From contig OZ242297.1 in the NCBI GenBank assembly GCA_965207755.1, forward strand, positions 1,178,001 through 1,242,000: a stretch of 64,000 bases of DNA, written 5' to 3'. Below the pieces are notes generated by a model, which saw nothing but the letters and a program-made list of their open reading frames with translations, was not told where the DNA came from and made no database searches. The position numbers were made by a program, and so were the translations under genes. Position 1 is the first letter of the stretch. Every line of letters begins with the position of its first letter. This DNA comes from Aldehydirespirator sp028819505 (GTDB lineage: Bacteria; Actinomycetota; Acidimicrobiia; Acidimicrobiales; Aldehydirespiratoraceae). This document shows positions 53,210 through 63,290 of the stretch, one piece after another.

Positions 53210-55186
53210 TCAGGCCGCGGATCGTGGTCGGCGGCGCCGGCGGGAACCCTGGCCGGGATCGGCGGCGGCCGTCTCGGGAAGATCGATCACCTCGGCCAGA
53301 TGCGGGGTGGGATCGGTCGCGTGGGGGAAGGCCATGGCTGCGACGAACAGCTCCTGGAAGCGGGGCTCGGTGGCCGTCTCGATCTTGATCACGGACCGCA
53401 CCACCCGCTCGACCTCCAGGCGCTGCTCGCCCGACAGGAGCATGCGGACCGCGCCCACCCCCGAGGCGTTGCCGGCGGCCCGCACACCGCCCGCGGGCGT
53501 GTCGGGGACGAGGCCCAGCACCATCGCCCGAACCGGGTCGATATGGGCGCCGAAGGCCCCGGCCAGCCGTATGTCGGGCACCTCGCCTATGCCCGCGTGC
53601 TCGCGCAGCAAGTCGATGCCGGCCCGCAGGGCGGCTTTGGCCAGCTGGACGGCACGGACGTCGTTCTGGGTGATCGACAGCAGGATCGGCTCGGTCTGAA
53701 GCACATAGCTGAAGGTGCGGCCGTCGGCCACGATGCGGGGCGACCGGCCCTGATCCGACGAGATCACGCCGTGGCGATCGGTGATTCCGGCCAGGAACAT
53801 CTCCGCGATCACCTCGATGATGCCCGAGCCGCACAAGCCCGAGACTTGGAGCCCGGCGCGGTCCAGCTCCTGGGCGAACCCGGGCTCGTCGGACCAGAGC
53901 TCGCAGCCGATGACCTTGAATCGGGGCTCCCAGGTGTCCGGATCGATCCGGATCCGCTCCACCGCGCCGGGGGTGGCCCTCTGGCCGCAGCTGATCTGGG
54001 CGCCCTCGAAGGCCGGGCCCGTCGGGCTGGACGCGGCCAACACCCGGTGACCGTCGCCTAGCACAATCTCGGCGTTGGTGCCCACGTCCACCACCAGCAT
54101 CGGCTTCTCGGTCCGGTGAGGTCCCTCGGCCAGGGTGGCCGCAGCCGCGTCGGCGCCGACATGCCCGGCGATGCACGGACCGATGTACAGAGCGGCGTTC
54201 GGCAGCCCGATCCCGACGTCGGTGGCGCGGCCCCGCACAGCCGCGGCGGCGGTGAGCGTGAACGGCGCCGCACCCAGCGGCGTGGGGTCCAAGCCCAGCA
54301 CCAGGTGGTGCATGATCGGATTCCCCACAACCACAAGGTCGTGTACCCTGCTGCGGTCCGCACCGGCCTGCTCGCACAGCTCGCCCACCAGTTCGTCGAT
54401 GGCGGTTCGCACCGCGGCGGTGAGCTCGGTCTCGCCGCCCGGGTTCATCATCACGTAGGACACCCGGCTCATGAGGTCCTCGCCGAAGCGGATCTGCGGG
54501 TTCATCCGGCCCGAGGCCGCGGCCACCTCGCCGGAGGAGAGCTCGAGCAGGTACCCCGCGATGGTGGTCGACCCCACGTCGACCGCCACCCCCCACGCCT
54601 CGTCGGAGTAGCCGGGGCGCACGTCGAGGACGGTGCGGCGGCCGTGAACCACCACCGTGACCGACCGGTCTCCGGCCGCGATCGCCGGGGACAACGCGGC
54701 CAGCACCGGCACCGGGAACTCGAGATCGGCGAGCCCCCAGTCGGCGGCGAGCGTCTCGGCCACCAGGTCGACTTCGGAGGCCTCGAAACCGAGGACAACC
54801 TCGGGAAGCTCCACGTAGTGGAGGGTGACCACCGGATGGACGACCACCCCGGTGAGGTCGATCGACTTGCGCACCACCGGCCGGTGGACCTGGCTCTCCG
54901 GCGGGACGTCGACGACGGCGTCGGCCAGCACCACGGCCTGGCAGCCCAGGCGGAAGCCCTCGGCGATCGGTCGGCGCCCCCGGTAGCGCAACTCGGTCGG
55001 GCCGGGATCCGACAGGACGCCGGCCTCGGTGGCCGAGACCTGGCAGCGGCCGCAGAGGCCCCGGCCGCCGCACACCGAGTCGAGGTCCACCCCGCCGGCC
55101 CGGGCCGCGTCGAGGACGGTGGCCCCGGCCGCCGCCGGGGCGCGTATCCCCGACGGGTTGAACACCACGCTGCGCATGTCGGACAT
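53210..55186 (-). CDS. Corrinoid activation protein (RACo/RamA-like, 2Fe-2S + ASKHA)
   Basis: 658 residues, ATG at 55186. The N-terminal ferredoxin-like 2Fe-2S domain uses Cys in VCGGRGLCGRCQ (~40-50) and GCQAV (~82). After a linker, an ASKHA ATPase-like domain begins near 200 (GVAVDVGSTTIAGYLLEL) and continues with VVVGNPIMHHLVLGLDPTPLG, VVDVGTNAEIVLGDG and SPTGPAFEGAQISCGQRA. Such proteins reactivate inactive Co(II) corrinoids with ATP. The last ~15 residues are basic (RRRRRPRSAA). It lies 10 bases after the methyltransferase gene, in the same operon. Confidence 0.92.
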   Translation of the reverse strand: MSDMRSVVFNPSGIRAPAAAGATVLDAARAGGVDLDSVCGGRGLCGRCQVSATEAGVLSDPGPTELRYRGRRPIAEGFRLGCQAVVLADAVVDVPPESQVHRPVVRKSIDLTGVVVHPVVTLHYVELPEVVLGFEASEVDLVAETLAADWGLADLEFPVPVLAALSPAIAAGDRSVTVVVHGRRTVLDVRPGYSDEAWGVAVDVGSTTIAGYLLELSSGEVAAASGRMNPQIRFGEDLMSRVSYVMMNPGGETELTAAVRTAIDELVGELCEQAGADRSRVHDLVVVGNPIMHHLVLGLDPTPLGAAPFTLTAAAAVRGRATDVGIGLPNAALYIGPCIAGHVGADAAAATLAEGPHRTEKPMLVVDVGTNAEIVLGDGHRVLAASSPTGPAFEGAQISCGQRATPGAVERIRIDPDTWEPRFKVIGCELWSDEPGFAQELDRAGLQVSGLCGSGIIEVIAEMFLAGITDRHGVISSDQGRSPRIVADGRTFSYVLQTEPILLSITQNDVRAVQLAKAALRAGIDLLREHAGIGEVPDIRLAGAFGAHIDPVRAMVLGLVPDTPAGGVRAAGNASGVGAVRMLLSGEQRLEVERVVRSVIKIETATEPRFQELFVAAMAFPHATDPTPHLAEVIDLPETAAADPGQGSRRRRRPRSAA

Positions 55187-55196
55187 GTCGGGGTGT

Positions 55197-56087
55197 TCAG
55201 GCGCTTCGGCGGCGCCCGCCGCGCCTTCTCATGCCGACCGTGTCGGGGTCGCGGTGTTCGGCGATCCACGCGGCGCAGTCCCGGTCGTTCCCGGCCAGGA
55301 CGTCGGCGGCCATCACCGCGTTCTTCACTTCGGGGTGCATGGGGTTCATGATCGCGGAGGTGAGCCCGGCGCCCATGGCCATCGACAGGAACGTCCCGGT
55401 GATCATGTGGCGGGCCGGCAAGCCGAAGCTGACATTGCTGGCGCCGCAGGTGGTGTTCACTCCCAGTTCGGTGCGCAGGCGCCGCACCAGCCGGAACACC
55501 TGCCGCCCGGCCGTGCCCATGGCGCCGATCGGCATCACCAGCGGGTCGACCACCACGTCGCAGGCCGGGATGCCGTGGTCGGCGGCCCGGTTGACGATCT
55601 TGCGAGCGACCTCGAAGCGCACGTCGGGGTCCTCGCTGATGCCCGTCTCGTCGTTGGAGATGGCCACCACCGCGGCGCTGTGGCGGGCCACCAGAGGCAG
55701 CACCCGCTCCAGCACCTCCTCCTCCCCGGTGACGGAGTTGATGAGCGGCTTGCCCTCGTACACCGCGATGCCGGCCTCGAGGGCCTCGATGATCGACGAG
55801 TCGATGGACAGGGGCACGTCGGTCACGCTCTGGACGAGCTTGACGGCCTGGGCCAGGAGGGCAGGCTCGTCGGCGAGGGGGATCCCCGCATTCACGTCGA
55901 GCATGTGGGCGCCGGCCGCGGTCTGGGCCAGCGCGTCGGCCTCGACCCGGCTGAAGTCCCCGTTGCGCATCTCCTCGGCCAGCAGCCGCCGTCCGGTGGG
56001 GTTGATGCGCTCGCCGATCATCACGAACGGGCGGTCGAACCCGATGACCACCTCCCTGGCGGCCGAGCTGACGACGGTGTCGGTCAC
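55197..56087 (-). CDS. Methyltetrahydrofolate:corrinoid methyltransferase (pterin-binding)
   Basis: 296 residues from GTG 56087, preceded by AAGGAGATCCGCA. The start overlaps the previous gene's stop by GTGA, so the two are coupled. Pterin-binding TIM barrel: FVMIGERINPTGRRLLAEEM, HMLDVNAGIPLADEP, VPLSIDSSIIEALEAG, ISNDETGISEDPD and NTTCGASNVSFGLP. In the one-carbon route it moves the methyl from the methylated corrinoid protein to tetrahydrofolate (or the reverse). It belongs with RACo-like and MttB proteins. Basic C-terminal tail. Confidence 0.92.
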   Translation of the reverse strand: MTDTVVSSAAREVVIGFDRPFVMIGERINPTGRRLLAEEMRNGDFSRVEADALAQTAAGAHMLDVNAGIPLADEPALLAQAVKLVQSVTDVPLSIDSSIIEALEAGIAVYEGKPLINSVTGEEEVLERVLPLVARHSAAVVAISNDETGISEDPDVRFEVARKIVNRAADHGIPACDVVVDPLVMPIGAMGTAGRQVFRLVRRLRTELGVNTTCGASNVSFGLPARHMITGTFLSMAMGAGLTSAIMNPMHPEVKNAVMAADVLAGNDRDCAAWIAEHRDPDTVGMRRRGGRRRSA

Positions 56088-56461
56088 TGCGGATCTCCTT
56101 CGGAATCGATGCTGCGATCGGGATCCCAGCCGCCGGTCTTGACGAACTCGTCGAGCCGCTCCCGGGGGAACGCCTCCTCCAGGGAGGCCGCGGCCGCCAT
56201 GGCGGCCTCCTCGGGATCGTCCGCGCCCGACGGGATCACAGACCGGCGCCACTCTCCGACGTACTGCGAGGCCTGGGTCTTGCCCGCCACCATGGCGGCC
56301 CGGTCGATGGCTCTCTGGAAGCGGCGGGGGAGGATGCGCTGGACCCGGTCGGCGCCGGAGCCGCCGTTGACCTGGGCGGGTATGTCGCGCCAGCTGATCA
56401 GCACCAGGCGCCCGTCGTCGTTGCGGCGCCTGCGCCCGCCCCGCCCCGCCGGGGGACTCAT
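56084..56461 (-). CDS. Virulence-factor-domain (PF13769-like) protein
   Basis: 125 residues, ATG at 56461 that overlaps the DUF1638 stop by ATGA. The core LISWRDIPAQVNG, RVQRILPRRFQRAIDRAAMVAGKTQASQYVGEWRR matches the domain labelled virulence factor in public annotations. That name comes from the C-terminal part of a staphylococcal protein and does not describe a function here. Its coupling with corrinoid genes suggests a role in methyl transfer or corrinoid handling. Both its start and its stop overlap the neighbouring genes. Confidence 0.8.
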   Translation of the reverse strand: MSPPAGRGGRRRRNDDGRLVLISWRDIPAQVNGGSGADRVQRILPRRFQRAIDRAAMVAGKTQASQYVGEWRRSVIPSGADDPEEAAMAAAASLEEAFPRERLDEFVKTGGWDPDRSIDSEGDPQ

Positions 56462-57090
56462 GCCGCCTCCGAGGCGCCCGCCGCGGCCAGCTCCACGATC
56501 CGGCCCTCGAGTCCGACGATGCCGGTGAGGATCCGCTCGCAGCGCAGGCCGAGACGGGCGGCGGCCTGCTCCGCGGCGCGGGCCAGGCGGTCGTCGTCGG
56601 CCTGAGCGAGGTGGACGACCCTGGTGTAGTTGCCGAAGTACGCCTCGAGGAGCTCCGGATGCTGCGAGATGCCCAGCCCGTCCATGACCAGGCGGTCGAA
56701 GTGCCGCACCAGGTAGTCGGTGAGGTAGAAGGTGCCCGGCTCGGCGTCCTGCAGGCCCGCGAAGGCGCCGGCGCCGGCGTAGAGCTCGTAGCAGTGGGCG
56801 CCGGGCAGCCGCTCCACCCCCTCCTCGGAGCACACCCGGTCGAGCAGCCCGCCGGTGCCGCAGTCCATGTAGCCCACGATGATCGTGGAGTAGGCGCCGC
56901 GAGCCTTGGCGGCCCGGACCCGTCGGCGGACGGCGTCGGGGATCCGCTCGGGGCGGTTGTGCAGTATCGCGGGCAGGCACTCCACCTCGAGGTGCAAGCC
57001 GGCGTTGAGGGCTGCTATGTCGCGCAGTTCGCGGACCAGCGCGCCACAGCCGACGACCAGAACCTTCGAGGGGTGCGGCGGGGCCTTCAT
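56458..57090 (-). CDS. DUF1638 family protein
   Basis: 210 residues, ATG at 57090. The DUF1638 features include LVVGCGALVRELRDIAAL, LEVECLPAILHNRPERIPDAVRRRVRA, TIIVGYMDCGTGGLLDRVC and HCYELYAGAGAFAGLQDAEPGTFYLTDYLVRHFDRLV. The conserved Cys (GCGA, ECLP, DCGTGG) suggest metal or corrinoid/thiol chemistry, but the function is unknown. It is the first full gene of the MttB operon and is preceded by a 29-codon ORF that overlaps its ATG by ATGA. In other proteobacterial and actinobacterial mttB clusters DUF1638 is, from memory, a frequent neighbour. Confidence 0.85.
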   Translation of the reverse strand: MKAPPHPSKVLVVGCGALVRELRDIAALNAGLHLEVECLPAILHNRPERIPDAVRRRVRAAKARGAYSTIIVGYMDCGTGGLLDRVCSEEGVERLPGAHCYELYAGAGAFAGLQDAEPGTFYLTDYLVRHFDRLVMDGLGISQHPELLEAYFGNYTRVVHLAQADDDRLARAAEQAAARLGLRCERILTGIVGLEGRIVELAAAGASEAA

Positions 57091-57176
57091 CCGGCGGCCC
57101 TGCGGCCCGGTACGAGGCTTGCGAGGTCGATGACGCCGCCGGCGGTGCCGGGTCCGGGAGCAGGGGTGTCGGTCAT
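57087..57176 (-). pseudogene. 29-codon truncated corrinoid-protein N-terminus, coupled to DUF1638 gene
   Basis: ATG at 57176, stop at 57087-57089 overlapping the DUF1638 ATG (ATGA). It reads MTDTPAPGPGTAGGVIDLAS and ends VPGRRAAG. The corrinoid protein gene at 59872 starts MTNTPAPGPGTVDDDIDLAS, so the first 20 residues match at 16. The upstream DNA, including the operator, is also duplicated. It is a duplicated start region retained as a leader, not an enzyme. Confidence 0.75.
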
Positions 57177-57238
57177 CCGGCTGAGCCCTCCGCATGTCGG
57201 TCTGTGGGTCCTCCACGACGGATCGCAGCCACTCGCCG

Positions 57239-57273
57239 GTTCCGTACTGTGGACCCGTCCCACGATACGGAAC
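57239..57273 (-). promoter_or_regulatory. 35-bp near-palindromic operator, copy 1 (before DUF1638 operon)
   Basis: Arms GTTCCGTA and TACGGAAC enclose GTGG and CCAC inner half-sites around a C-rich centre. Identical to the site at 59933-59967 except for the central base (C instead of A). It lies 63 bases before the leader ORF start. A TetR-type repressor site would look like this; no regulator gene was seen nearby. Confidence 0.85.
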
Positions 57274-57383
57274 GGAACTGTAGCATGCGTGCGGCCGGCC
57301 GCGGCGGGGTCGCGCCGCAGGGTCTTGGGTCTTGACGTTGCCGCCGGGGCGTGGGAGGCTCCGACCGTGTTCCCTGTTGGGGT

Positions 57384-58658
57384 TCAGGGGCCGAGGGCGG
57401 TGATGGGTGCCACGGCCACGCCGTCGGTGCGTTCGTAGGCGAATCCGGTGGCGGTGATCACCACCAGCCGGCGGGGTGCGCCTGCGTCGGTCGGGTCGAT
57501 CCGGTCGTCTCGGAGCTTGGTGAGCGAGGCCGCGGCGGCTTCGATGGCGGCCCGGCCCCCGAGCTTGATCTCGGCCGCGATCCATTCGCCGTTGCGTCGC
57601 CGGATGATCGTGTCGACCTCCAGGCCGGTGTTGTCTCGGTAGTGGCTGAGTTCCGCTCGCAGCGCCTGGCAGTAGACGCGCAGATCCCGCACGCACAGCG
57701 ACTCGAACAGAAAGCCGAGCGTCTCAAGGTCCCCCAGCAGGCGCCCGGGGTCCGTGTCCAGGGCGGCGGCCGCCAGGGATGGGTCCACGAGTTGGCGTTT
57801 CGGCGCGCCCCGAAGCCGGGAGCGGGACCGCAGCTTCGGACTCCAGGCCGGCACGTCCTCGACGACGAACAGTCTCTGTAGCGCCGACAGGTAGGCAGCC
57901 GCGGTGCGGGGATCGATCCCGCGCTCGCCTCCGATGTCCGATGACAGGGTGCTCATGGCGGCCTCGGTGGAGACGTTGCGGGCCAGCGAGACCAGCAGAC
58001 GGGCCACCGCGGCTGGGTCGCGCCGCACGCCGTCCACTGCGGACACTTCGCTTCGGGCGAGTTCGTGGAGGTAGTCGCCGATGAAGTCTTGGGCGTCGTC
58101 TGTGTCCATGGGGCGGCACAACGGCCAGCCGCCCCGGCAGATGGCGTCGGCCACATCGCCCAGATCCTGCGGTGGGGCCGGCGCTGAGCACTCGGCTCCG
58201 TCGAAGAGCGCCCGCAACGACACCTCGCCGGTGGACAGCCCCGACTCGAGCAGCGACAGAGGACGCATCTGCACCCGGGCCACGCGGCCAACCCCGGAGT
58301 GCTGCTTGACGCCGGGAGGGGGATCAGCGGAGCCGGTGAGCACGAACTGGCCTGGGGCGCCGCGGCGGTCGCACTCACGCCGGACCATGTCCCAGATGCC
58401 GTCCACGAGATGCCACTCGTCAATGAGTCGGGGCGTCGCTCCCTCCAGCAGGGCCAGCGATCCCGGCGAGGCCAGCTGCACCGACGCCATCGCTTCTTCG
58501 AGCAGTATCTCGCTGGAGGCGATCTGGCGGGCGGTGGTGGTCTTGCCGCACGCTCGCGGCCCCTCGATCAACACGGCGGGCGCCGACCGCAACCGGCGGC
58601 GCAGCTCCTCGTCGGCGATTCTGTCGAGATACTGAGCGCTCTGATGCGTTGGTGTCAT
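57384..58658 (-). CDS. AAA-type ATPase with DUF4143 C-terminal domain
   Basis: 424 residues from ATG 58658 (MTPTHQSAQYLDRIAD); the open frame to 58709 adds only a basic tail. The Walker A is GPRACGKTTTA near residue 35, Walker B-like LIDEWHLVDGIWD and sensor LTGSADPPP follow, and the C-terminal half is a DUF4143-type nuclease-like domain (FLFESLCVRDLRVYCQALRAELSHYRDNTGLEVDTIIRRRNGEWIAAEIKLGG with PD-(D/E)xK-like EVD...EIK). Genes of this kind are common and of unknown role. It lies between the DUF1638 operon and the corrinoid gene and interrupts their natural linkage. Confidence 0.9.
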   Translation of the reverse strand: MTPTHQSAQYLDRIADEELRRRLRSAPAVLIEGPRACGKTTTARQIASSEILLEEAMASVQLASPGSLALLEGATPRLIDEWHLVDGIWDMVRRECDRRGAPGQFVLTGSADPPPGVKQHSGVGRVARVQMRPLSLLESGLSTGEVSLRALFDGAECSAPAPPQDLGDVADAICRGGWPLCRPMDTDDAQDFIGDYLHELARSEVSAVDGVRRDPAAVARLLVSLARNVSTEAAMSTLSSDIGGERGIDPRTAAAYLSALQRLFVVEDVPAWSPKLRSRSRLRGAPKRQLVDPSLAAAALDTDPGRLLGDLETLGFLFESLCVRDLRVYCQALRAELSHYRDNTGLEVDTIIRRRNGEWIAAEIKLGGRAAIEAAAASLTKLRDDRIDPTDAGAPRRLVVITATGFAYERTDGVAVAPITALGP

Positions 58659-59152
58659 GGGTTCTGTCCGCGTCGGGGGTCGGGTTCTGTGCCCGGACCC
58701 GAGAGACACATCCCACCCTACGCTCTGATGTCATGATTGCAACATGACAATGCTAAGACAGCAATATCACAATGGGAGATACACAACAATCCCAATGCAG
58801 GTCTTGCAACGTTGCCGATGCTGGTTCTGCAAGTGTCTTCCACGCTCCCCGCCCACGCGGCCGGTCCGGGGTGACAGTTGCCACCAGGCCGATGGCGGTC
58901 CATGATCGTGTGCCCGGGGTGTGGTCTCCGGTGCTGCGGCCGGCTGCGGCGGGTGGCGGTTGTGGGGTCGGGGACGGCGGGCGAGTCGAGGCCGACCTCG
59001 GCTTGGTGATCAACCTTCGAACATTTGCTTCTCTGCGGTGCTCTGGCGGGAGAAGTACCGCCGATCGGCTGGAGCGACAAACGCCCCCCGGTCTGCACCC
59101 TCGTGTGAACAGGCCCCTGGACGGCGCCGGGGGGGGGGCGCCGGCGGGGGTG
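58659..59152. other. 494-bp intergenic region with an AT-rich segment and inverted repeat
   Basis: Between the ATPase start and the corrinoid gene end. An unusually AT-rich stretch (about 58725-58815) holds an inverted repeat at 58729-58749: TGTCATG, a 7-base centre ATTGCAA, then CATGACA. It lies ~71 bases before the ATPase start codon and is probably its promoter/operator region. The rest is GC-rich; the corrinoid gene's 3' hairpin is listed separately. No gene is seen. Confidence 0.6.
59122..59143 (-). terminator. Terminator-like CGGCGCC/GGCGCCG hairpin with an 8-base homopolymer loop
   Basis: The plus strand reads CGGCGCC, eight G, GGCGCCG; on the transcribed minus strand the loop is C8. 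It lies 10 bases after the corrinoid gene stop (59153). No U-tract follows, as is common in high-GC actinobacteria. The plus-strand G-run totals ten with the arm bases. Confidence 0.5.
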
Positions 59153-59872
59153 TCAGCGTGCGGCGCGGCGGGCTGTCGTGAGGGTCTTGGCGGTCTCGGA
59201 TGCGATGGCGGCGTCGCGGCAGTAGGCGTCGGCGCCGATGGCCGATCCGAACTCCTCGTTGAGGGGCGCGCCGCCGACGAGGATGATGAAGTCGTCGCGT
59301 ATGCCCTTCTCTATGAGGGTGTCGATGACGACCTTCATGTAGGGCATGGTGGTGGTGAGCAGCGCCGACATGCCCAGGATGTCGGGCTTGTGCTCGTCGA
59401 GGGCGGCCAGGAACTCCTCGGCGTCGGTGTTGATGCCGAGGTCGAACACCTCGAAGCCGGCGCCCTCCAGCATCATCGCCACCAGGTTCTTGCCGATGTC
59501 GTGGATGTCGCCTTTGACTGTGCCGATCACGACGCTGCCGATGGGCTCGGCGCCGGTCTCGGCCAGCAGCGGCCGCAGGATGGCCATGCCGGCCTTCATC
59601 GCGTTGGCGGCCAGCAGGACCTCGGGCACGAACAGGATGCCGTCGCGGAAGTCGATGCCGACGATGCGCATGCCCTCGACGAGGGCGTCGTTGAGCACCT
59701 TGTCGGCCGGCCAGCCGCGGCCCAGCAGGATGTTGGTGCCCTCGGCGATCTCGTCGGCGAGGCCGTCGTAGAGGTCGTCGTGCATCTGGGCCGTGAGCTC
59801 CTCGTCGTCGAGGCTCGCGAGGTCGATGTCGTCGTCGACGGTGCCGGGTCCGGGAGCAGGGGTGTTGGTCAT
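59153..59872 (-). CDS. Corrinoid protein (B12-binding methyl carrier)
   Basis: 239 residues, ATG at 59872. Methyl carrier between an MttB-type enzyme and the methyl-THF methyltransferase. N-terminal cap domain (LYDGLADEIAEGTNILLGRGWPADKVLNDALVEGMRIVG) followed by the Rossmann-like B12-binding domain with DxHxxG in VKGDIHDIGKNLVAMML (His near 123), SALLTTTMPYM and LVGGAPLNEEFGSAIGADAY. Full length for MtbC/MtgC-like proteins. It is separated from its operon by the ATPase gene, but shares the upstream operator with it. Confidence 0.93.
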   Translation of the reverse strand: MTNTPAPGPGTVDDDIDLASLDDEELTAQMHDDLYDGLADEIAEGTNILLGRGWPADKVLNDALVEGMRIVGIDFRDGILFVPEVLLAANAMKAGMAILRPLLAETGAEPIGSVVIGTVKGDIHDIGKNLVAMMLEGAGFEVFDLGINTDAEEFLAALDEHKPDILGMSALLTTTMPYMKVVIDTLIEKGIRDDFIILVGGAPLNEEFGSAIGADAYCRDAAIASETAKTLTTARRAAR

Positions 59873-59932
59873 CCGCTATGCCCTCCGCATGTCGGTCTGG
59901 GGCCCACGACGACGGATGACGGCCATAAGCCG

Positions 59933-59967
59933 GTTCCGTACTGTGGACCAGTCCCACGATACGGAAC
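59933..59967 (-). promoter_or_regulatory. 35-bp near-palindromic operator, copy 2 (before corrinoid gene)
   Basis: Arms GTTCCGTA and TACGGAAC, with inner GTGG and CCAC half-sites. One base differs from the 57239-57273 copy. It lies 61 bases before the corrinoid gene start, and similar flanking bases are shared on both sides. The same spacing and near-identity indicate shared control of both transcription units. Confidence 0.85.
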
Positions 59968-60087
59968 GGACTGTACCACGGATCGGGGTCGGTATACGCA
60001 ACTTGGGGGTCACTTCCATTCGGGTTGCCGGCAACCATGTTGCTGCAGGGGTTCGCGGTGCGCGTGCTGACCGTAGCCTTGGCCTCT

Positions 60088-62931
<2,844 letters not shown>

Positions 62932-63069
62932 ATGACCGTTGGGGCGTCAACTCTCTCGACCATTCGTTGGTATTCGCCCCATGGTTGGCGACCTCCACCG
63001 GTGGATGCAAGTGATCGGCCATGATGGCCGGTCGCACCACAAGCATCCGAACCGGTGGAGGTTCCCATC

Positions 63070-63144
63070 ATGGCACAAAGGCTCAGCTTCGACGAGCGCG
63101 CCCGGGTCGAGGCGATGCGCTCGACGGGCCGGGGAGTTCTCGCC
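63070..63144 (+). pseudogene. IS30-family transposase N-terminal fragment
   Basis: From ATG 63070 the frame reads MAQRLSFDERARVEAMRSTG then R-G, the usual start of IS30-type transposases, and leaves the homology after about 22 codons. The upstream part (from 62935) with GACCGTTGGGGCGTC and paired GGGGCG/CGCCCC could be the left end of the element. The rest of the element is missing. It joins a leuS fragment. Confidence 0.6.
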
Positions 63145-63161
63145 GGGCCCAGGCCTGGCCG

Positions 63162-63263
63162 GAGCTGTTCGTGATGGACATGTTCCCCGTACGCGTCGGG
63201 GTCGGGGCCGCATGTGGGCCGTACACCGGGTTGCATCGCCACCGATGTGTGCGTCCGCTTCAA
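63162..63263 (+). pseudogene. Duplicated leuS fragment (codons ~54-87)
   Basis: About 102 bp align to leuS 60246-60348 (CTGTTCGTGATGGACATGTT is identical; then GTACGCGTCGGGGTCGGGG versus GTACCCGTCGGGGTCCGGG; CATCGCCACCGA is kept; the run ends at TTCAAG). Several bases differ and the frame is lost. It lies 231 bases after the leuS stop, next to the IS30 fragment, so it arose by a local duplication and decayed. Confidence 0.75.
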
Positions 63264-63290
63264 GGGTTGTAGGCGGCGCGAGGGCGGGTA

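Noticed and set aside
59968..60087. T-box or leader riboswitch before leuS
   Set aside because: Only ~120 bases, no T-box motif or antiterminator pairing.
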